Shown: in pieces, positions 7,371 to 16,737 of the stretch
Position numbering within the stretch: the first letter of the stretch is position 1
Layout of the letters: every line of letters begins with the position of its first letter
Assembly: GCF_009711185.1 (NCBI RefSeq)
Contig: NZ_WMIF01000020.1
Span: 1 to 64,000 of the forward strand
Source of the DNA: Paracoccus limosus
GTDB lineage: Bacteria > Pseudomonadota > Alphaproteobacteria > Rhodobacterales > Rhodobacteraceae
DNA length: 64,000 nucleotides
Direction: 5' to 3'
Notes under the pieces: model-generated
What the model saw: only the letters and a program-made list of their open reading frames with translations
Told to the model about the DNA's origin: nothing
Databases searched by the model: none
Made by a program: the position numbers and the translations under genes

Positions 7371-8513
7371 CTATTCCGCCGCCATCGGCATCTGGTCCAG
7401 CCCGGTGATACCGGTGATCCCGGCGCGGGCAAAGCGGGCGCAGGCATGGCCTGCAAGGTGGATCAGCCGGCCGGCGCTGATCGTCGCCTCGATCTGGCCG
7501 GTCATGCGCGACACCACGATCAGGTCGGCGCGGCAGCCCAGATCCAGCCGACCGCGATCGGCCAGACGCATGATCTCGGCCGGGCGCTCGGACAGCAGCG
7601 GCCAAAGCTGCGGCAGGCCCGCAAGGTCGGGCCCGGCCAGATCCAGCACCAGAGGCAGCAGGCGCTGCGGCGCCCCGCCCGACACCAGCGCATCGCCCAG
7701 CCGGCTGCGCAGCAGGTCGCGCAGCCGATCCTCTTGCGCGGCGGGCAGCAGCACCGGATCACCCATGGCGCGGGCGGCGGCGGCGGCGGAAAAGCCGCCG
7801 GGGCAGGCGGCAAGACTGGCACCGATCATCGAATGCATCTCGCGCGTGATGCCGCAGGGATCGCCGATGCTGCCATAGCGGGCGCCGATGTCCTCGAAAC
7901 ATTCGGCCAACCGACACAGGTGGCGCGGCCGTTCGCGCCGGCTGCGCGCGGCCTGATCCAGCAGGTGCTGCAACATGGCGGCGCTCATGCCCTGCGCGGC
8001 GGCGGCCTCGGGCAATGCCTGCGGCGCCTGACGCAGCCGTTCCTCCAGCGCGTCGGCGCGGTTTTCCAGATAGACCAGTTCGGGGCGCAGGTTGCGGCAC
8101 AGCGCGACCAGCGCGTCGGTGCAATCGCTGCGGCTGCTTTCAATGCGCAGGCCGGGGCGCAGGTCCGGCCGCAGATCGGGCGCCTGCGCCAGCGCATGCA
8201 GGAATGCCTGCGCGGCTGCCGGCGGCTCGTTGCTTTCGGGCCATGACCACAGAGGCGCCAGCCATGCCGTGGTGATGCCGGCCCGCGCCGCTGTGGCCGC
8301 AGCCTCGCGCAGCCGCGAGGCCGGCGTGCCGGCCGAGGGCGGCAGGAACAGCAGATCGATGATGCCGGGCAGAATCAGATAGCCTTCCAGATCGACCGCC
8401 GGCAGCGGGCCCTTGCCGATGCGGCCGCGCTGAATCGCGACCGAGCGTTGGCGCAGAGCGCCGTCGCGCAGGATGGTGGCGCCAGTCAGGCGGATCGGGG
8501 GCAGGTCGGTCAT
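7371..8513 (-). CDS. PhnM-like amidohydrolase-fold protein, metal ligands missing
   Basis: A 380-residue protein that aligns over its whole length with PhnM, the carbon-phosphorus lyase pathway diphosphatase of the amidohydrolase superfamily. Landmarks are the strand LEGYLILPGIIDL, AATAARAGITTAWLAP, and the end RPAEIMRLADRGRLDLGCRADLIVVSR. The metal-binding residues appear lost. PhnM has H-T-D after its PGLIEL strand, but here it is L-L-F. PhnM's SHDD block is replaced by SIGDPCG, and its SSDYYP block by VSGGAP. I infer a non-catalytic paralogue. The DUF1045 phosphonate-associated gene lies beyond corA on the same strand. The ATG at 8513 has only a weak ribosome binding site. Confidence 0.7.
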   Translation of the reverse strand: MTDLPPIRLTGATILRDGALRQRSVAIQRGRIGKGPLPAVDLEGYLILPGIIDLLFLPPSAGTPASRLREAAATAARAGITTAWLAPLWSWPESNEPPAAAQAFLHALAQAPDLRPDLRPGLRIESSRSDCTDALVALCRNLRPELVYLENRADALEERLRQAPQALPEAAAAQGMSAAMLQHLLDQAARSRRERPRHLCRLAECFEDIGARYGSIGDPCGITREMHSMIGASLAACPGGFSAAAAARAMGDPVLLPAAQEDRLRDLLRSRLGDALVSGGAPQRLLPLVLDLAGPDLAGLPQLWPLLSERPAEIMRLADRGRLDLGCRADLIVVSRMTGQIEATISAGRLIHLAGHACARFARAGITGITGLDQMPMAAE

Positions 8514-8644
8514 AGCGGGCCTCGGCCGGATTTGCGGGCATTATGGCTGTGCGGTGTGAAAACCGCATGACATGGGGGCGGGGCTTGACGCTGACCCGCC
8601 GACTGCGCAGTTTGCGCCACAACAGGCCAGACGGAGAGAATCCG

Positions 8645-9601
8645 ATGCTCTATGCTTATGTCAGCACCGGTGCCGGTCTGTCGCCCATTCCCAGCGATGC
8701 CGAGCTGACCTCGGCCATCTGGATCGACCTGTATCGGCCGCTGGATTCGCAGGTCGCCTCGGTCACGGCCATGGGCTACGAGATCCCGACGCTGGCCGAC
8801 ATGGAAGAGATCGAGATCTCGAACCGGCTTTATACCGACAATGGCACGCTTTACATGACGGCGGTGCTGCCGGGGCAATTGCCCGACGGCGAACATGCCG
8901 CGATGCCGGTGACCTTCATCCTGAACCAGCAGCGGCTGGTCACCGTGCGCCACCATGCGCCGCGCCCCTTTGAGACCTTTTCCGTCCGCGCCGACCGCTC
9001 TTCGGCCGGTTGTTCCAGCCCCGAGCGGGTGTTTCTGGGGCTGGTCGAGGAAATCGTCGGCCGGCTTGCCGATATTTCCGAGGCGGTGGGCAAGGTGCTT
9101 GATGCCACCGCCGGGCGGGTGCTGGGGGTGCAGGCGCCCGATGACGACGACCTCAAGACCGCGCTGGTCACCATCGGCCATCAGGCCGAGCTGATGGGCC
9201 GGGTGCGGATGGGGCTTTTGTCGATGGACCGCATCCTTGTCTATCAGGCCGCGGGTTCCGCACAGCGGGCCGAGTCGGGCAGCACCCGTTCGCTGCGCGC
9301 CGCGACCCAGCGCGATATTCAGGCGCTGGAGGTGCATGCCGATTTCCTGACCTCGCGCATCGGCATGACCATCGACGCCACCATGGGCATGATCGGGTTG
9401 CAGCAGAACGAAAGGGTGCGGATCCTGTCGGTGATCACCGCGCTGTTCCTGCCGCCAACGCTGATCACCAGCTTTTACGGCATGAACTTCGACGTGTTCC
9501 CGACCACGCATTGGAACATGGGGCTGGGGCTGGCCGCCGGGCTGATGGTCAGTTCCGTGATCGGGGTGCTGATCCTGCTGAAGATCAAGAACTGGCTTTA
9601 A
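8645..9601 (+). CDS. corA: CorA family divalent cation transporter
   Basis: A 318-residue CorA-type channel for magnesium (or Co/Ni/Zn efflux). A large cytoplasmic N-terminal domain with long helices is followed by two C-terminal membrane helices. The pore signature YGMNF is present after the first helix (LSVITALFLPPTLITSFYGM), and the protein ends in the basic KIKNWL typical of the family. The ATG at 8645 follows GGAGAG. It is transcribed divergently from the PhnM-like gene and converges on DUF1045, so it sits inverted between two minus-strand genes. Confidence 0.93.
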   Translation: MLYAYVSTGAGLSPIPSDAELTSAIWIDLYRPLDSQVASVTAMGYEIPTLADMEEIEISNRLYTDNGTLYMTAVLPGQLPDGEHAAMPVTFILNQQRLVTVRHHAPRPFETFSVRADRSSAGCSSPERVFLGLVEEIVGRLADISEAVGKVLDATAGRVLGVQAPDDDDLKTALVTIGHQAELMGRVRMGLLSMDRILVYQAAGSAQRAESGSTRSLRAATQRDIQALEVHADFLTSRIGMTIDATMGMIGLQQNERVRILSVITALFLPPTLITSFYGMNFDVFPTTHWNMGLGLAAGLMVSSVIGVLILLKIKNWL

Positions 9602-9622
9602 CTGTCGCCTGCAAGACATTGA

Positions 9623-10315
9623 TTAGTCGGCTATCTGACCCAGAAGCGGGATTTCCTCGATCTGGTGGAAACGCCCCTCGGCATCCTCGCCGACCAAAGC
9701 GACGGCCTTGACCGCCATCGGCTGGGCCAGCAGCGGCGCCAGCGGGGCCTGCAAGGCCTGACACAGCGCCTTCGCGTCCTCGGCCGCCAGCTGACCTGAC
9801 AGCGTCAGGTGATACTGAAACAGCTCCAGCACATGGGGATAGCCCCAGTGATCCAGATGCCGGCGCGCCGGTTCGGGCAGCAGGTCGGGGCGGCGGCGGT
9901 CGCGTTCCTCGGGGCTGAGCGGCGCGCGCAGATCGTCGAGCCGCGTCACCAGCGCCTGCTCCAGCGCCTGCAACTGCGGTGGCTGCTGTCGCGGGCGCAG
10001 CGCGACAAAGCCATAATCGCGCGCCAGTTCCAGTTGCAGGTCAAAGGGCGTCAGATGGTCGCAGACCAGCCGCGCCCGCCGCGCCACGTCCTGCACCTCA
10101 TGGCCGGGCGCCAGCCGGAACGGCGCCTTCAGCGTGGCGTGAAAGCCGTAGCGCATCGGCACGGCGGTCAGGGTCTCGGCCTCGTCGGGCAGATGCGGCA
10201 GCTCGGGTCGGGGCAGGGTCGCGCCGCGCCGGGCGTCCCAGCCCAGCCAGGCCGCGCCGAATGCGCCCAGGGGCCCGTCGGGCAGGTGGTAAAGCGCGAG
10301 GCGGCGAAACGGCAT
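9623..10315 (-). CDS. DUF1045 family protein (2H phosphoesterase-like, phosphonate-associated)
   Basis: A 230-residue protein of the DUF1045 family, often annotated as a putative phosphonate metabolism protein because it accompanies C-P lyase operons. It has the two H-x-T motifs of 2H phosphoesterases: HAT in YGFHATLKAPF and HLT in FQYHLTLSG. It could therefore hydrolyse a cyclic phosphate, such as the cyclic phosphoribose produced by C-P lyase. It starts MPFRRLALYHLPDGPL, with the ATG at 10315 preceded by AAGGAG. No C-P lyase genes lie in this window; only the degenerate PhnM-like gene is nearby. Confidence 0.85.
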   Translation of the reverse strand: MPFRRLALYHLPDGPLGAFGAAWLGWDARRGATLPRPELPHLPDEAETLTAVPMRYGFHATLKAPFRLAPGHEVQDVARRARLVCDHLTPFDLQLELARDYGFVALRPRQQPPQLQALEQALVTRLDDLRAPLSPEERDRRRPDLLPEPARRHLDHWGYPHVLELFQYHLTLSGQLAAEDAKALCQALQAPLAPLLAQPMAVKAVALVGEDAEGRFHQIEEIPLLGQIAD

Positions 10316-10433
10316 GGCGGGCTCCTTGCATGGACCGCGCGGGTGCCGATCCGAAAACGCCGGTGGCTGGCTTGCCCCGGCGCGACGCCAAGTCTAGGAC
10401 TCGGATCAGCGCTGCTCAACCGGATGATGTCAG

Positions 10434-11483
10434 ATGAAATCGACGCTCGGCTATCTGTCCTGGGCCTTTGCCGTTACTGTCCTTGGACTGGCCCTGGCGG
10501 GCTGGGTCGGCTGGGAATACACCGGCAGCGGGCAGGGGATCCTGTCCTTCGTGATGATCGCGGCGGTGCTGGCAGTGCTGGAAATCTCGCTCAGCTTCGA
10601 CAATGCGATCGTCAACGCGCAGATCCTGAAACAGATGACGCCGAAATGGCAGCGCCGTTTCCTGACATGGGGCATCCTCATCGCGGTCTTTGGCATGCGG
10701 GTGCTGTTTCCGCTGCTGGTCGTGGTTATCGCTGCCCGTCTTGGCCCGGTCGAGGCGCTGCGTCTGGCCGCGACCCGGCCGCAGGACTATGCCGAGATCA
10801 TCCACAGGGCGCATCTGCCCATCGCGGGCTTTGGCGGCGCCTTTCTGATGCTGGTGGCGCTGAACTATTTCTTTGATCAGGGCAAGGACGTCGACTGGAT
10901 CAAATGGATCGAGGAGGCGCTGCGCAAGCTGGGCGAGATCCGGGGCATCGAGATCGGGCTGGTGCTGCTGTGCATGATGATCATCCTGCGCTTTCTGCCC
11001 GATCAAAGCGATCCCGCCTTTGCCATCTCGGCGATCTGGGGGATCCTTGCCTATCTGGGCGTCGATGCGCTGGGGCATGTGCTGGACCGCTGGGGCGGTG
11101 CGCCGTCGCAGGGCGATCTGGCGCGGGCGGGGCTGGGCGCGTTCCTTTACCTTGAAATCCTTGATGCCTCGTTCAGCTTTGACGGGGTGATCGGGGCCTT
11201 TGCGCTGACGCAGAACCTGTTTCTGATCGCCATCGGGCTGGGCATCGGCGCGATGTATGTGCGTTCGATGACGGTGATGCTGGTCGACAAGGGCACGCTG
11301 GCGCAGTTCCGCTATCTGGAGCACGGCGCCTTCTGGTCGATCCTGACGCTGTCGATCCTGATGTTCGTGCAGACGCTGCGGCCGGTGCCGGAATATGTCA
11401 CCGGGCTTCTGGGCGCCTGTTTCATTGCGGTGGCCTTTGTCAACTCGCTGAGCTGGCGCCGCCGCCATCCCGACAAGACCTGA
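10434..11483 (+). CDS. DUF475 integral membrane protein (TerC-related)
   Basis: A 349-residue polytopic membrane protein with about eight or nine predicted helices. It matches DUF475, a relative of TerC. Diagnostic acidic motifs sit in the membrane: EISLSFDNAIVNAQILKQM near the start and EILDASFSFDGVIGAFAL in the second half. Such paired FDNA/FDGV motifs suggest metal ion handling, possibly manganese or tellurite-related. The specific substrate is unknown. The ATG at 10434 lies 12 bp after an in-frame-independent CGGATG. It is monocistronic and ends at a strong hairpin. Confidence 0.86.
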   Translation: MKSTLGYLSWAFAVTVLGLALAGWVGWEYTGSGQGILSFVMIAAVLAVLEISLSFDNAIVNAQILKQMTPKWQRRFLTWGILIAVFGMRVLFPLLVVVIAARLGPVEALRLAATRPQDYAEIIHRAHLPIAGFGGAFLMLVALNYFFDQGKDVDWIKWIEEALRKLGEIRGIEIGLVLLCMMIILRFLPDQSDPAFAISAIWGILAYLGVDALGHVLDRWGGAPSQGDLARAGLGAFLYLEILDASFSFDGVIGAFALTQNLFLIAIGLGIGAMYVRSMTVMLVDKGTLAQFRYLEHGAFWSILTLSILMFVQTLRPVPEYVTGLLGACFIAVAFVNSLSWRRRHPDKT

Positions 11484-11488
11484 GCGGG

Positions 11489-11521
11489 CCTTCGGGCGCC
11501 CCGGCAAGGGGGCGCCCAAGG
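11489..11521. terminator. Strong hairpin between convergent DUF475 and aminopeptidase genes
   Basis: CCTT-C-GGGCGCCCC, then a short GGCAAG loop, then GGGGCGCCC-AAGG, forms a long GC-rich stem between two convergent stop codons (11483 and 11529). The outer CCTT/AAGG pairs give symmetric function on both strands, so it probably terminates both transcripts. Confidence 0.6.
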
Positions 11522-11528
11522 CCTTGCC

Positions 11529-13340
11529 TCAATGCGCCAGCGGGCGCGTCGCCAGTTCCAGCCAGTCGCGGGTCGGGCCGTCCAGCAGCGGGCCGATCTC
11601 GGCGCGGACGCGGGCGTGATAGGCGTCAAGCCACGCAACCTCATCGGCGCCAAGCAGGGTGGTGTCGATCAGCCGCCGGTCGATCGGCGCCAGCGTCAGC
11701 GTCTCAAAGCCCAGCATCTGCCGGCCGTCGCTGCTGTCGACCGGGGTGACCACGATCAGGTTTTCAATGCGGATGCCAAAAGCACCCTCGCGGTAATAGC
11801 CGGGCTCGTTCGACAGGATCATGCCGGGCTGCAAGGCGATCTTGGACACGCGCGAGATGCGCACCGGACCTTCGTGCACGGAAAGGCCGGCACCGACGCC
11901 ATGGCCGGTGCCGTGATCGTAATCCATGCCCTCGGACCACAGCGGCGCGCGGGCCAGCGCATCCAGATGGCAGCCGGCGACGCCGCGCGGGAACTGCACC
12001 CGCGACAGCGCGATCATGCCTTGCAGCACGCGGGTATAGGGGCGCTTCGCCGCCTCGGGGATCGGCCCCATGGGCAGGGTGCGGGTGATGTCGGTGGTGC
12101 CGTCGCCATATTGCGCGCCCGAATCGACCAGCAGCACCTGACCCGGCAGGATGCGCAGGTTGCTGGCCTGCGAGACGCGGTAATGCGGGATCGCCGCATG
12201 CGGCCCGGTGGCCGAGATGGTGTCGAAGCTGATGTCGAGGATGCCTTCATCGCGGCGCAGCGCCTCCAGCTTTTGCGCCACGTCGATCTCGGTCAGGGGC
12301 TCACCGTCCAGATCGGCGGCGCGCTGGTCCAGCCAGCACAAAAGCCGCGTCACCGCCACGCCATCGCGCAGATGCGCGGCACGCATGCCGGCGATTTCGG
12401 CGGGGTTCTTGCAGGCCTTGGGCATGATGACCGGATCGGCGCCCTCGGCAATGTCGGTGCCCATGCTTTCCACCAGCCGGAACACGGCATCGGGGGCGCT
12501 GGCCGGATCGACCAGCACCGGACCGGAAAGATTGGTCAGCGCCACGCCAAAGGCCTCGACCGGCAGCACCGTTACCTCATTGCCAAGTGCCGTCCGCACC
12601 TCGGCGCCGAATTTCTGCGGATCGGCAAAGACGGCGGTGCGACCGTCCTCTTCGATGATGGCAAAGCTTTGCACCACCGGATTCTTTGGCACATCCGCGC
12701 CCCGGATGTTCAGCAGCCAGCTGATCGAATCGGGCAGGGTCAGCACGGCGGCGTGGTTATCGCCCGCGCGCAGCAGCCCGGCGATGCGGGCGCGTTTCTG
12801 GGCGGCGGTCTCGCCGGCGACGGCATCGGGCCACAGCCGGACCGGACCCAGCGGCGGCTCGGGCTGGTCTGGCCAGATCGCGTCGATCGGATTGTGTTCG
12901 ACCGGGACCAGCGCGATGCCCGAACCGCTCAGCCCCTTTTCCATCTCGCGGATTTCGCGGCGCGTGTGCAGCCAGGGGTCATAGCCCATGCGCCCGCCTT
13001 CGGGCAGGGCCTCGGCCAGCCAGGCCGAGGGGCGCACCTCGGGCCATGGCACCGGGGTAAAGGCTGCGGGGTCGACCTCGGCCTTGACCTGCACCCGGTA
13101 GCGGCCATCGATGAACACGCCGGCGCGGTCGGGGGTGACGATGCAAAAGCCGGCGCTGCCGGTAAAGCCGGTCAGCCAGGCCAGCCGTGCGTCGCGGGCG
13201 GCGACATATTCGCCCTGATGCGCATCGGCGCGCGGCACCAGAAACCCATCCAGCCCGCGCCCGGCCAATTCGCGCCGCAGGGCGTCCAGCCGAGGAGGAT
13301 GCAGGGCGGGGTTGGACTGGCTGTCATAGGTCTGGAACAT
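11529..13340 (-). CDS. Aminopeptidase P family protein (M24B Xaa-Pro aminopeptidase)
   Basis: A 603-residue three-domain aminopeptidase P of the long type, which removes N-terminal residues before proline. Two creatinase-like N-terminal domains (LDALRRELAGRGLDGFLVPR onward) precede the pita-bread catalytic domain. Its dinuclear metal ligands are visible in VDSGAQYGDGTTDITR (two Asp), GTGHGVGAGLSVHEG (His), SNEPGYY (Glu) and IRIENL (Glu). I chose the ATG at 13340 because AGGAAAG precedes it; an in-frame ATG at 13355 is possible. It is cytosolic and monocistronic. Confidence 0.93.
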   Translation of the reverse strand: MFQTYDSQSNPALHPPRLDALRRELAGRGLDGFLVPRADAHQGEYVAARDARLAWLTGFTGSAGFCIVTPDRAGVFIDGRYRVQVKAEVDPAAFTPVPWPEVRPSAWLAEALPEGGRMGYDPWLHTRREIREMEKGLSGSGIALVPVEHNPIDAIWPDQPEPPLGPVRLWPDAVAGETAAQKRARIAGLLRAGDNHAAVLTLPDSISWLLNIRGADVPKNPVVQSFAIIEEDGRTAVFADPQKFGAEVRTALGNEVTVLPVEAFGVALTNLSGPVLVDPASAPDAVFRLVESMGTDIAEGADPVIMPKACKNPAEIAGMRAAHLRDGVAVTRLLCWLDQRAADLDGEPLTEIDVAQKLEALRRDEGILDISFDTISATGPHAAIPHYRVSQASNLRILPGQVLLVDSGAQYGDGTTDITRTLPMGPIPEAAKRPYTRVLQGMIALSRVQFPRGVAGCHLDALARAPLWSEGMDYDHGTGHGVGAGLSVHEGPVRISRVSKIALQPGMILSNEPGYYREGAFGIRIENLIVVTPVDSSDGRQMLGFETLTLAPIDRRLIDTTLLGADEVAWLDAYHARVRAEIGPLLDGPTRDWLELATRPLAH

Positions 13341-13479
13341 GGGCTTTCCTGTCATCGCTGGCCGCGCGGGCGCGGATCGGATCTGTCATATCGCCGCGGC
13401 CGGGCATGGCCAAGCGTGACGCCGTGGCGCGATTGGGGGCAGGGCGATGCGGGTGGCGCCAGCCGCCCCCGGGGCAAGG

Positions 13480-15342
13480 TCAGCCGGCGCGGCGCTGGGT
13501 CATGGCGCGGGCGCGTTTGCGCGGGTCGGATTCGAACAGCGCGGCCAGCTGTTCGGTCATGGCGCCGCCCAGCTGTTCGGCATCGGTGATCGTCACCGCG
13601 CGCTGGTAATAGCGCGTCACGTCATGGCCGATGCCGATGGCCAACAGCTCGACCTGCTTTTTCTTTTCGATCATGGCGATCACGTCGCGCAGGTGCTTTT
13701 CAAGGAAGTTCGCCGGGTTCACCGACAGCGTGCTGTCATCGACCGGGGCGCCGTCGGAAATCACCATCATGATGCGGCGCTGTTCGGGGCGGCGCACCAG
13801 ACGGCGATGCGCCCATTCCAGCGCCTCGCCGTCGATGTTTTCCTTGAGCAGCCCCTCTTTCATCATCAGGCCAAGGTTCGGGCGCACCCGGCGCCATGGC
13901 GCGTCGGCGGCCTTGTAGATGATATGGCGCAGGTCGTTCAGCCGGCCCGGCTGGGCGGGGCGACCATCGGCCAGCCATTTTTCGCGGCTCTGGCCACCCT
14001 TCCATGCCCGGGTGGTAAAGCCAAGGATTTCGACCTTGACCTGCGAGCGTTCCAGCGTGCGCGCCAGCACATCGGCGCAGATCGCGGCAATGCTGATCGG
14101 GCGACCCCGCATCGAGCCCGAGTTGTCCAGAAGCAGCGTCACCACCGTGTCGCGGAACTCGGTGTCCTTTTCGACCTTGAAGGACAGCGGCGTCGTCGGG
14201 TTCGCGACCACGCGGGCCAAGCGCCCGGCGTCCAGAACGCCCTCTTCCTTGTCGAATTCCCAGCTGCGGCTTTGCTGCGCCTGCAGGCGGCGCTGCAGCT
14301 TGTTGGCCAGCCGCGACACCGCGCCGCGCAGCGGTTCCAGCTGCTTGTCCAGATAGGCGCGCAGACGTTCCAGCTCGGCCGGGTCGGCCAGATCCTCGGC
14401 GCGGATCTCTTCGTCGAAATCCTGCGTAAAGACCTTGTATTCGGGGCTCGCCTCGCTGACGGGGGGCGGGATGTCGGGCGGGCTTTCGGCCTCGGACATC
14501 TCGGCCTCGTCGGCCATTTCATCGTCGGACTGGTCGTCCATGCTGACCTGGGCCTGACGCTCGTCCTGGGTCTGCTCCTGGCTGCGCTCGGGGCTCGCCT
14601 CGGCCTCCTCGTCCTGATCCTGATCGTTGGACTGGTCGCTGCCGGCGTCCTCATCCTGTTCGGCGTTGTCGTCGGCATCGTCCTCTTGCGGCTCGTCCGG
14701 GTCTTCGCCCAGCTGGTCGCCATAGCCCAGATCCGAGATCACCTTGCGCGCCAGCCGCGCAAAGGCGGCCTGATCGGTCAGCACCTCGCCGACCTGCTCC
14801 AGATCGGCGCCGGCCTGTTCTTCGATGAAGGGCCGCCACAATTCGGCGACATGCTGCGCCGCGGCCGGCAACGCCCGTCCCGAGGCCGCCTGCCGCACCA
14901 GATAGCCCGCCGCCACCGCCAGCGGCGCGTCGGCTGCGGCCTTGATCTGGCCATAGCCCTTGCGCTCGGCCTCATGGCCCAGCTTGGCGTCGATATTGGA
15001 CAAAGCCCCCGGCATGTCGCGCGCGCCAAGCGCCTCGCAGCGGGCGGTTTCCATCGCCTCGTAAAGATCGCGCGCCATCGGGCCTGCGGGCGCATAGCGC
15101 GCATGGGTGGCCGCGTCATGGTGACGCAGCTTCATCGCCAACGCATCGGCGGTGCCACGGGCCAGCAGCACCTCGTCGCGGGTCAGGCGGCGGCTGACCT
15201 GCGGCAGGCGCATGGTATCGCCCGAAACGCCCGAGGGGTCGGCGCTGAAGGTCACGTTCAGCTCGTGTTCCTGCGCCATGGCGCGGGTGGCCTCGGTCAG
15301 GGCTTTCTTGAACGGATCGGCGGGGTTGTCAGATTTCTTCAT
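13480..15342 (-). CDS. cobT: Cobaltochelatase subunit CobT
   Basis: CobT is the VWA-domain subunit of the aerobic CobNST cobaltochelatase, which inserts cobalt into hydrogenobyrinic acid a,c-diamide. The 620-residue protein has an N-terminal helical domain, a long acidic Asp/Glu/Gln linker (about residues 215-300), and a C-terminal VWA domain with the MIDAS motif [12 protein letters not shown] chose the ATG at 15342, where the conserved start [15 protein letters not shown] begins; an ATG at 15354 is also in frame. Normally it follows cobS directly. Here about 1.8 kb intervenes, holding glsA, a decayed copy of this gene's own 5' end, and a small membrane-protein gene. Confidence 0.95.
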   Translation of the reverse strand: MKKSDNPADPFKKALTEATRAMAQEHELNVTFSADPSGVSGDTMRLPQVSRRLTRDEVLLARGTADALAMKLRHHDAATHARYAPAGPMARDLYEAMETARCEALGARDMPGALSNIDAKLGHEAERKGYGQIKAAADAPLAVAAGYLVRQAASGRALPAAAQHVAELWRPFIEEQAGADLEQVGEVLTDQAAFARLARKVISDLGYGDQLGEDPDEPQEDDADDNAEQDEDAGSDQSNDQDQDEEAEASPERSQEQTQDERQAQVSMDDQSDDEMADEAEMSEAESPPDIPPPVSEASPEYKVFTQDFDEEIRAEDLADPAELERLRAYLDKQLEPLRGAVSRLANKLQRRLQAQQSRSWEFDKEEGVLDAGRLARVVANPTTPLSFKVEKDTEFRDTVVTLLLDNSGSMRGRPISIAAICADVLARTLERSQVKVEILGFTTRAWKGGQSREKWLADGRPAQPGRLNDLRHIIYKAADAPWRRVRPNLGLMMKEGLLKENIDGEALEWAHRRLVRRPEQRRIMMVISDGAPVDDSTLSVNPANFLEKHLRDVIAMIEKKKQVELLAIGIGHDVTRYYQRAVTITDAEQLGGAMTEQLAALFESDPRKRARAMTQRRAG

Positions 15343-15402
15343 GGCAATCACCATAGAGCACCGGCAGGCGGTCGCGGCAAGGGCAAGATGGGGCGGGCGG
15401 GC

Positions 15403-16320
15403 CTAACCAAAGACCGACCATTCCATGTGCTGGGCCAGCCGCTCGGCGGCATGGCTGCCCATCTGGGAATTGCCATAGCCGTTCAGCCCCGGCGACCAGA
15501 TCGCGATCGAGGCCCGGCCGGGCGCGATCAGCAGGATGCCGCCGCCGACGCCGCTTTTGCCCGGCAGGCCGACATGAAAGGCGAAATCGCCCGAGGCGTC
15601 GTAATGGCCGCAGCTCATCATCAGCGCGTTCAGCCGCCGCGCCTTGGCCGGCGTCATCATCTGTGGCGCGCCCGGCAGGCCGGCGATGCAGCGCCCGACG
15701 CGGGCCAGCTGCACGCAGGTCATCTCGATGGCGCATTGGTGGAAATAGGTGCCCAGCACGTGATCGACCGGGTGCTTCAGATTGCCAAAGCTCTTGAGGT
15801 AATTCGCCAGCGCGATATTGCGAAACCCGGTCGCCGCCTCCGAGGCCGCGACATGCTTGTCGATATGGATGTCGCTGTCGCCCGCCGCCGCTGACAGAAA
15901 GGCAATGATTTCGGACAGGGCATCGCGCGGGCTGCGGCCGGTCAGCAGTTCGTCGGTGGTGACGATGGCGCCGGCATTGATGAAGGGATTGCGCGGCCGG
16001 CCCTTTTCCTGCTCCAGCAGCAGGATGGAATCGAAGCGCGACCCCGAGGGCTCGCGTCCGACGCGCGTCCAGATCTGTTCGCCGATCCGGCCCAGCACGC
16101 AGGCCAGCGAGAATACCTTGGAGATCGACTGGATCGAAAAGCGTTTCTGCGCATCGCCGGCCTGATGCAGGCTGCCATCGGCAAGGCAGACAGCGATGCC
16201 GAATTGCGCCGGGTCGATACGGGCCAGTTCGGGGATGTAATCCGCGACCTTGCCCCAATCCGCGCGGGCGCGGATCTCTTGGTCCAACCGGGCGAGAAAG
16301 CTGGACAGGTCTGGCGTCAT
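15403..16320 (-). CDS. glsA: Glutaminase
   Basis: A 305-residue serine-dependent beta-lactamase-fold glutaminase that hydrolyses glutamine to glutamate and ammonia. RFSIQSISKVFSLA contains the catalytic Ser-x-x-Lys, NPFINAGAIVTTDEL is the family hallmark, and GKSGVGGGILL lies near the end. I chose the ATG at 16320 (MTPDLSSFLARLDQEIRAR), which gives the usual length; the upstream extension to 16398 overlaps the cobT fragment and lacks support. It lies in the same direction as cobT, 60 bp upstream of it, between the true gene and the fragment. It has no obvious link to cobalamin and looks like part of an insertion. Confidence 0.95.
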   Translation of the reverse strand: MTPDLSSFLARLDQEIRARADWGKVADYIPELARIDPAQFGIAVCLADGSLHQAGDAQKRFSIQSISKVFSLACVLGRIGEQIWTRVGREPSGSRFDSILLLEQEKGRPRNPFINAGAIVTTDELLTGRSPRDALSEIIAFLSAAAGDSDIHIDKHVAASEAATGFRNIALANYLKSFGNLKHPVDHVLGTYFHQCAIEMTCVQLARVGRCIAGLPGAPQMMTPAKARRLNALMMSCGHYDASGDFAFHVGLPGKSGVGGGILLIAPGRASIAIWSPGLNGYGNSQMGSHAAERLAQHMEWSVFG

Positions 16321-16346
16321 GATGGGCTCGGTGTGGGGGTAAGGGA

Positions 16347-16592
16347 TCAGGGTTGCGGCGTCGCGCCTGTCACTGTCCGGCGGCGAGGCGTTCCGCAAGG
16401 GGCGCTGTAGCGTGGTGCGGCTTCATCGGCCATGGCATCGGCGGTGTCACGGGGCAGGCGCATGGCAACGCCCGAGACGCCCGAGGGATCGGCGCTGAAG
16501 GTCACGTTCAGCTCTTGAGCCTCGGCCATGGCGCGGGTGGCTTCGGTCAGGGCCTTCTTGAACGGATCGGCGGGGTTGTCGGGTTTTTTCAT
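16347..16592 (-). pseudogene. Truncated duplicate of the cobT 5' end
   Basis: The first 47 codons match CobT at 41 of 47 positions by my count ([20 protein letters not shown] against [20 protein letters not shown]). A 42-nt in-frame deletion relative to cobT follows, and after it the similarity resumes weakly (TADAMADEAAPRYSAP against TADALA...ARYAPAGP). It then runs into unrelated sequence and a stop just before glsA. The VWA domain and acidic linker are absent, so it cannot replace CobT. It marks one edge of a rearrangement that placed glsA between two cobT 5' ends. The divergence suggests either an old duplication or DNA from a related species. Confidence 0.82.
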
Positions 16593-16653
16593 GGCTTTAC
16601 TAGGCATCCTGGAAGTTTCCGAAGAAGGTCAGATTTCAACGGCTGTTAGCATG

Positions 16654-16682
16654 AAAAAGATGCCGAGCACACGCTCGGCATC
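16654..16682 (-). terminator. Classic Rho-independent terminator
   Basis: Read on the minus strand, GATGCCGAGC-GTGT-GCTCGGCATC has a 10-bp perfect stem and is followed directly by TTTTT. It lies 56 bp past the stop of the 93-codon membrane protein gene and is the most textbook intrinsic terminator in the window. It isolates that gene from the cobT fragment and glsA downstream. Confidence 0.88.
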
Positions 16683-16695
16683 TGTAAGCGCCTTC

Positions 16696-16727
16696 TCGCC
16701 AAGCAGACAAAAAGTCTGTGTCGGCGA
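16696..16727 (-). terminator. Second hairpin after the small membrane protein gene
   Basis: TCGCC...CAGAC-AAAAA-GTCTG...GGCGA forms a two-part stem interrupted by a short internal loop, only 11 bp past the stop at 16738. It stands in tandem with the intrinsic terminator just beyond it. It could aid termination or protect the mRNA 3' end. Confidence 0.5.
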
Positions 16728-16737
16728 AACGTCCTAA

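Noticed and set aside
11532-13589. 685-codon open frame on the plus strand opposite the aminopeptidase
   Set aside because: It is antisense to a conserved M24 enzyme with all metal ligands.
13447-15894. 815-codon open frame on the plus strand opposite cobT
   Set aside because: It is a shadow of cobT's biased codons, with no ribosome binding site or domain.
16347-16592. Functional short CobT-like gene
   Set aside because: It lacks the linker and VWA domain, has an internal deletion relative to cobT, and runs into unrelated sequence; decay is the simpler explanation.
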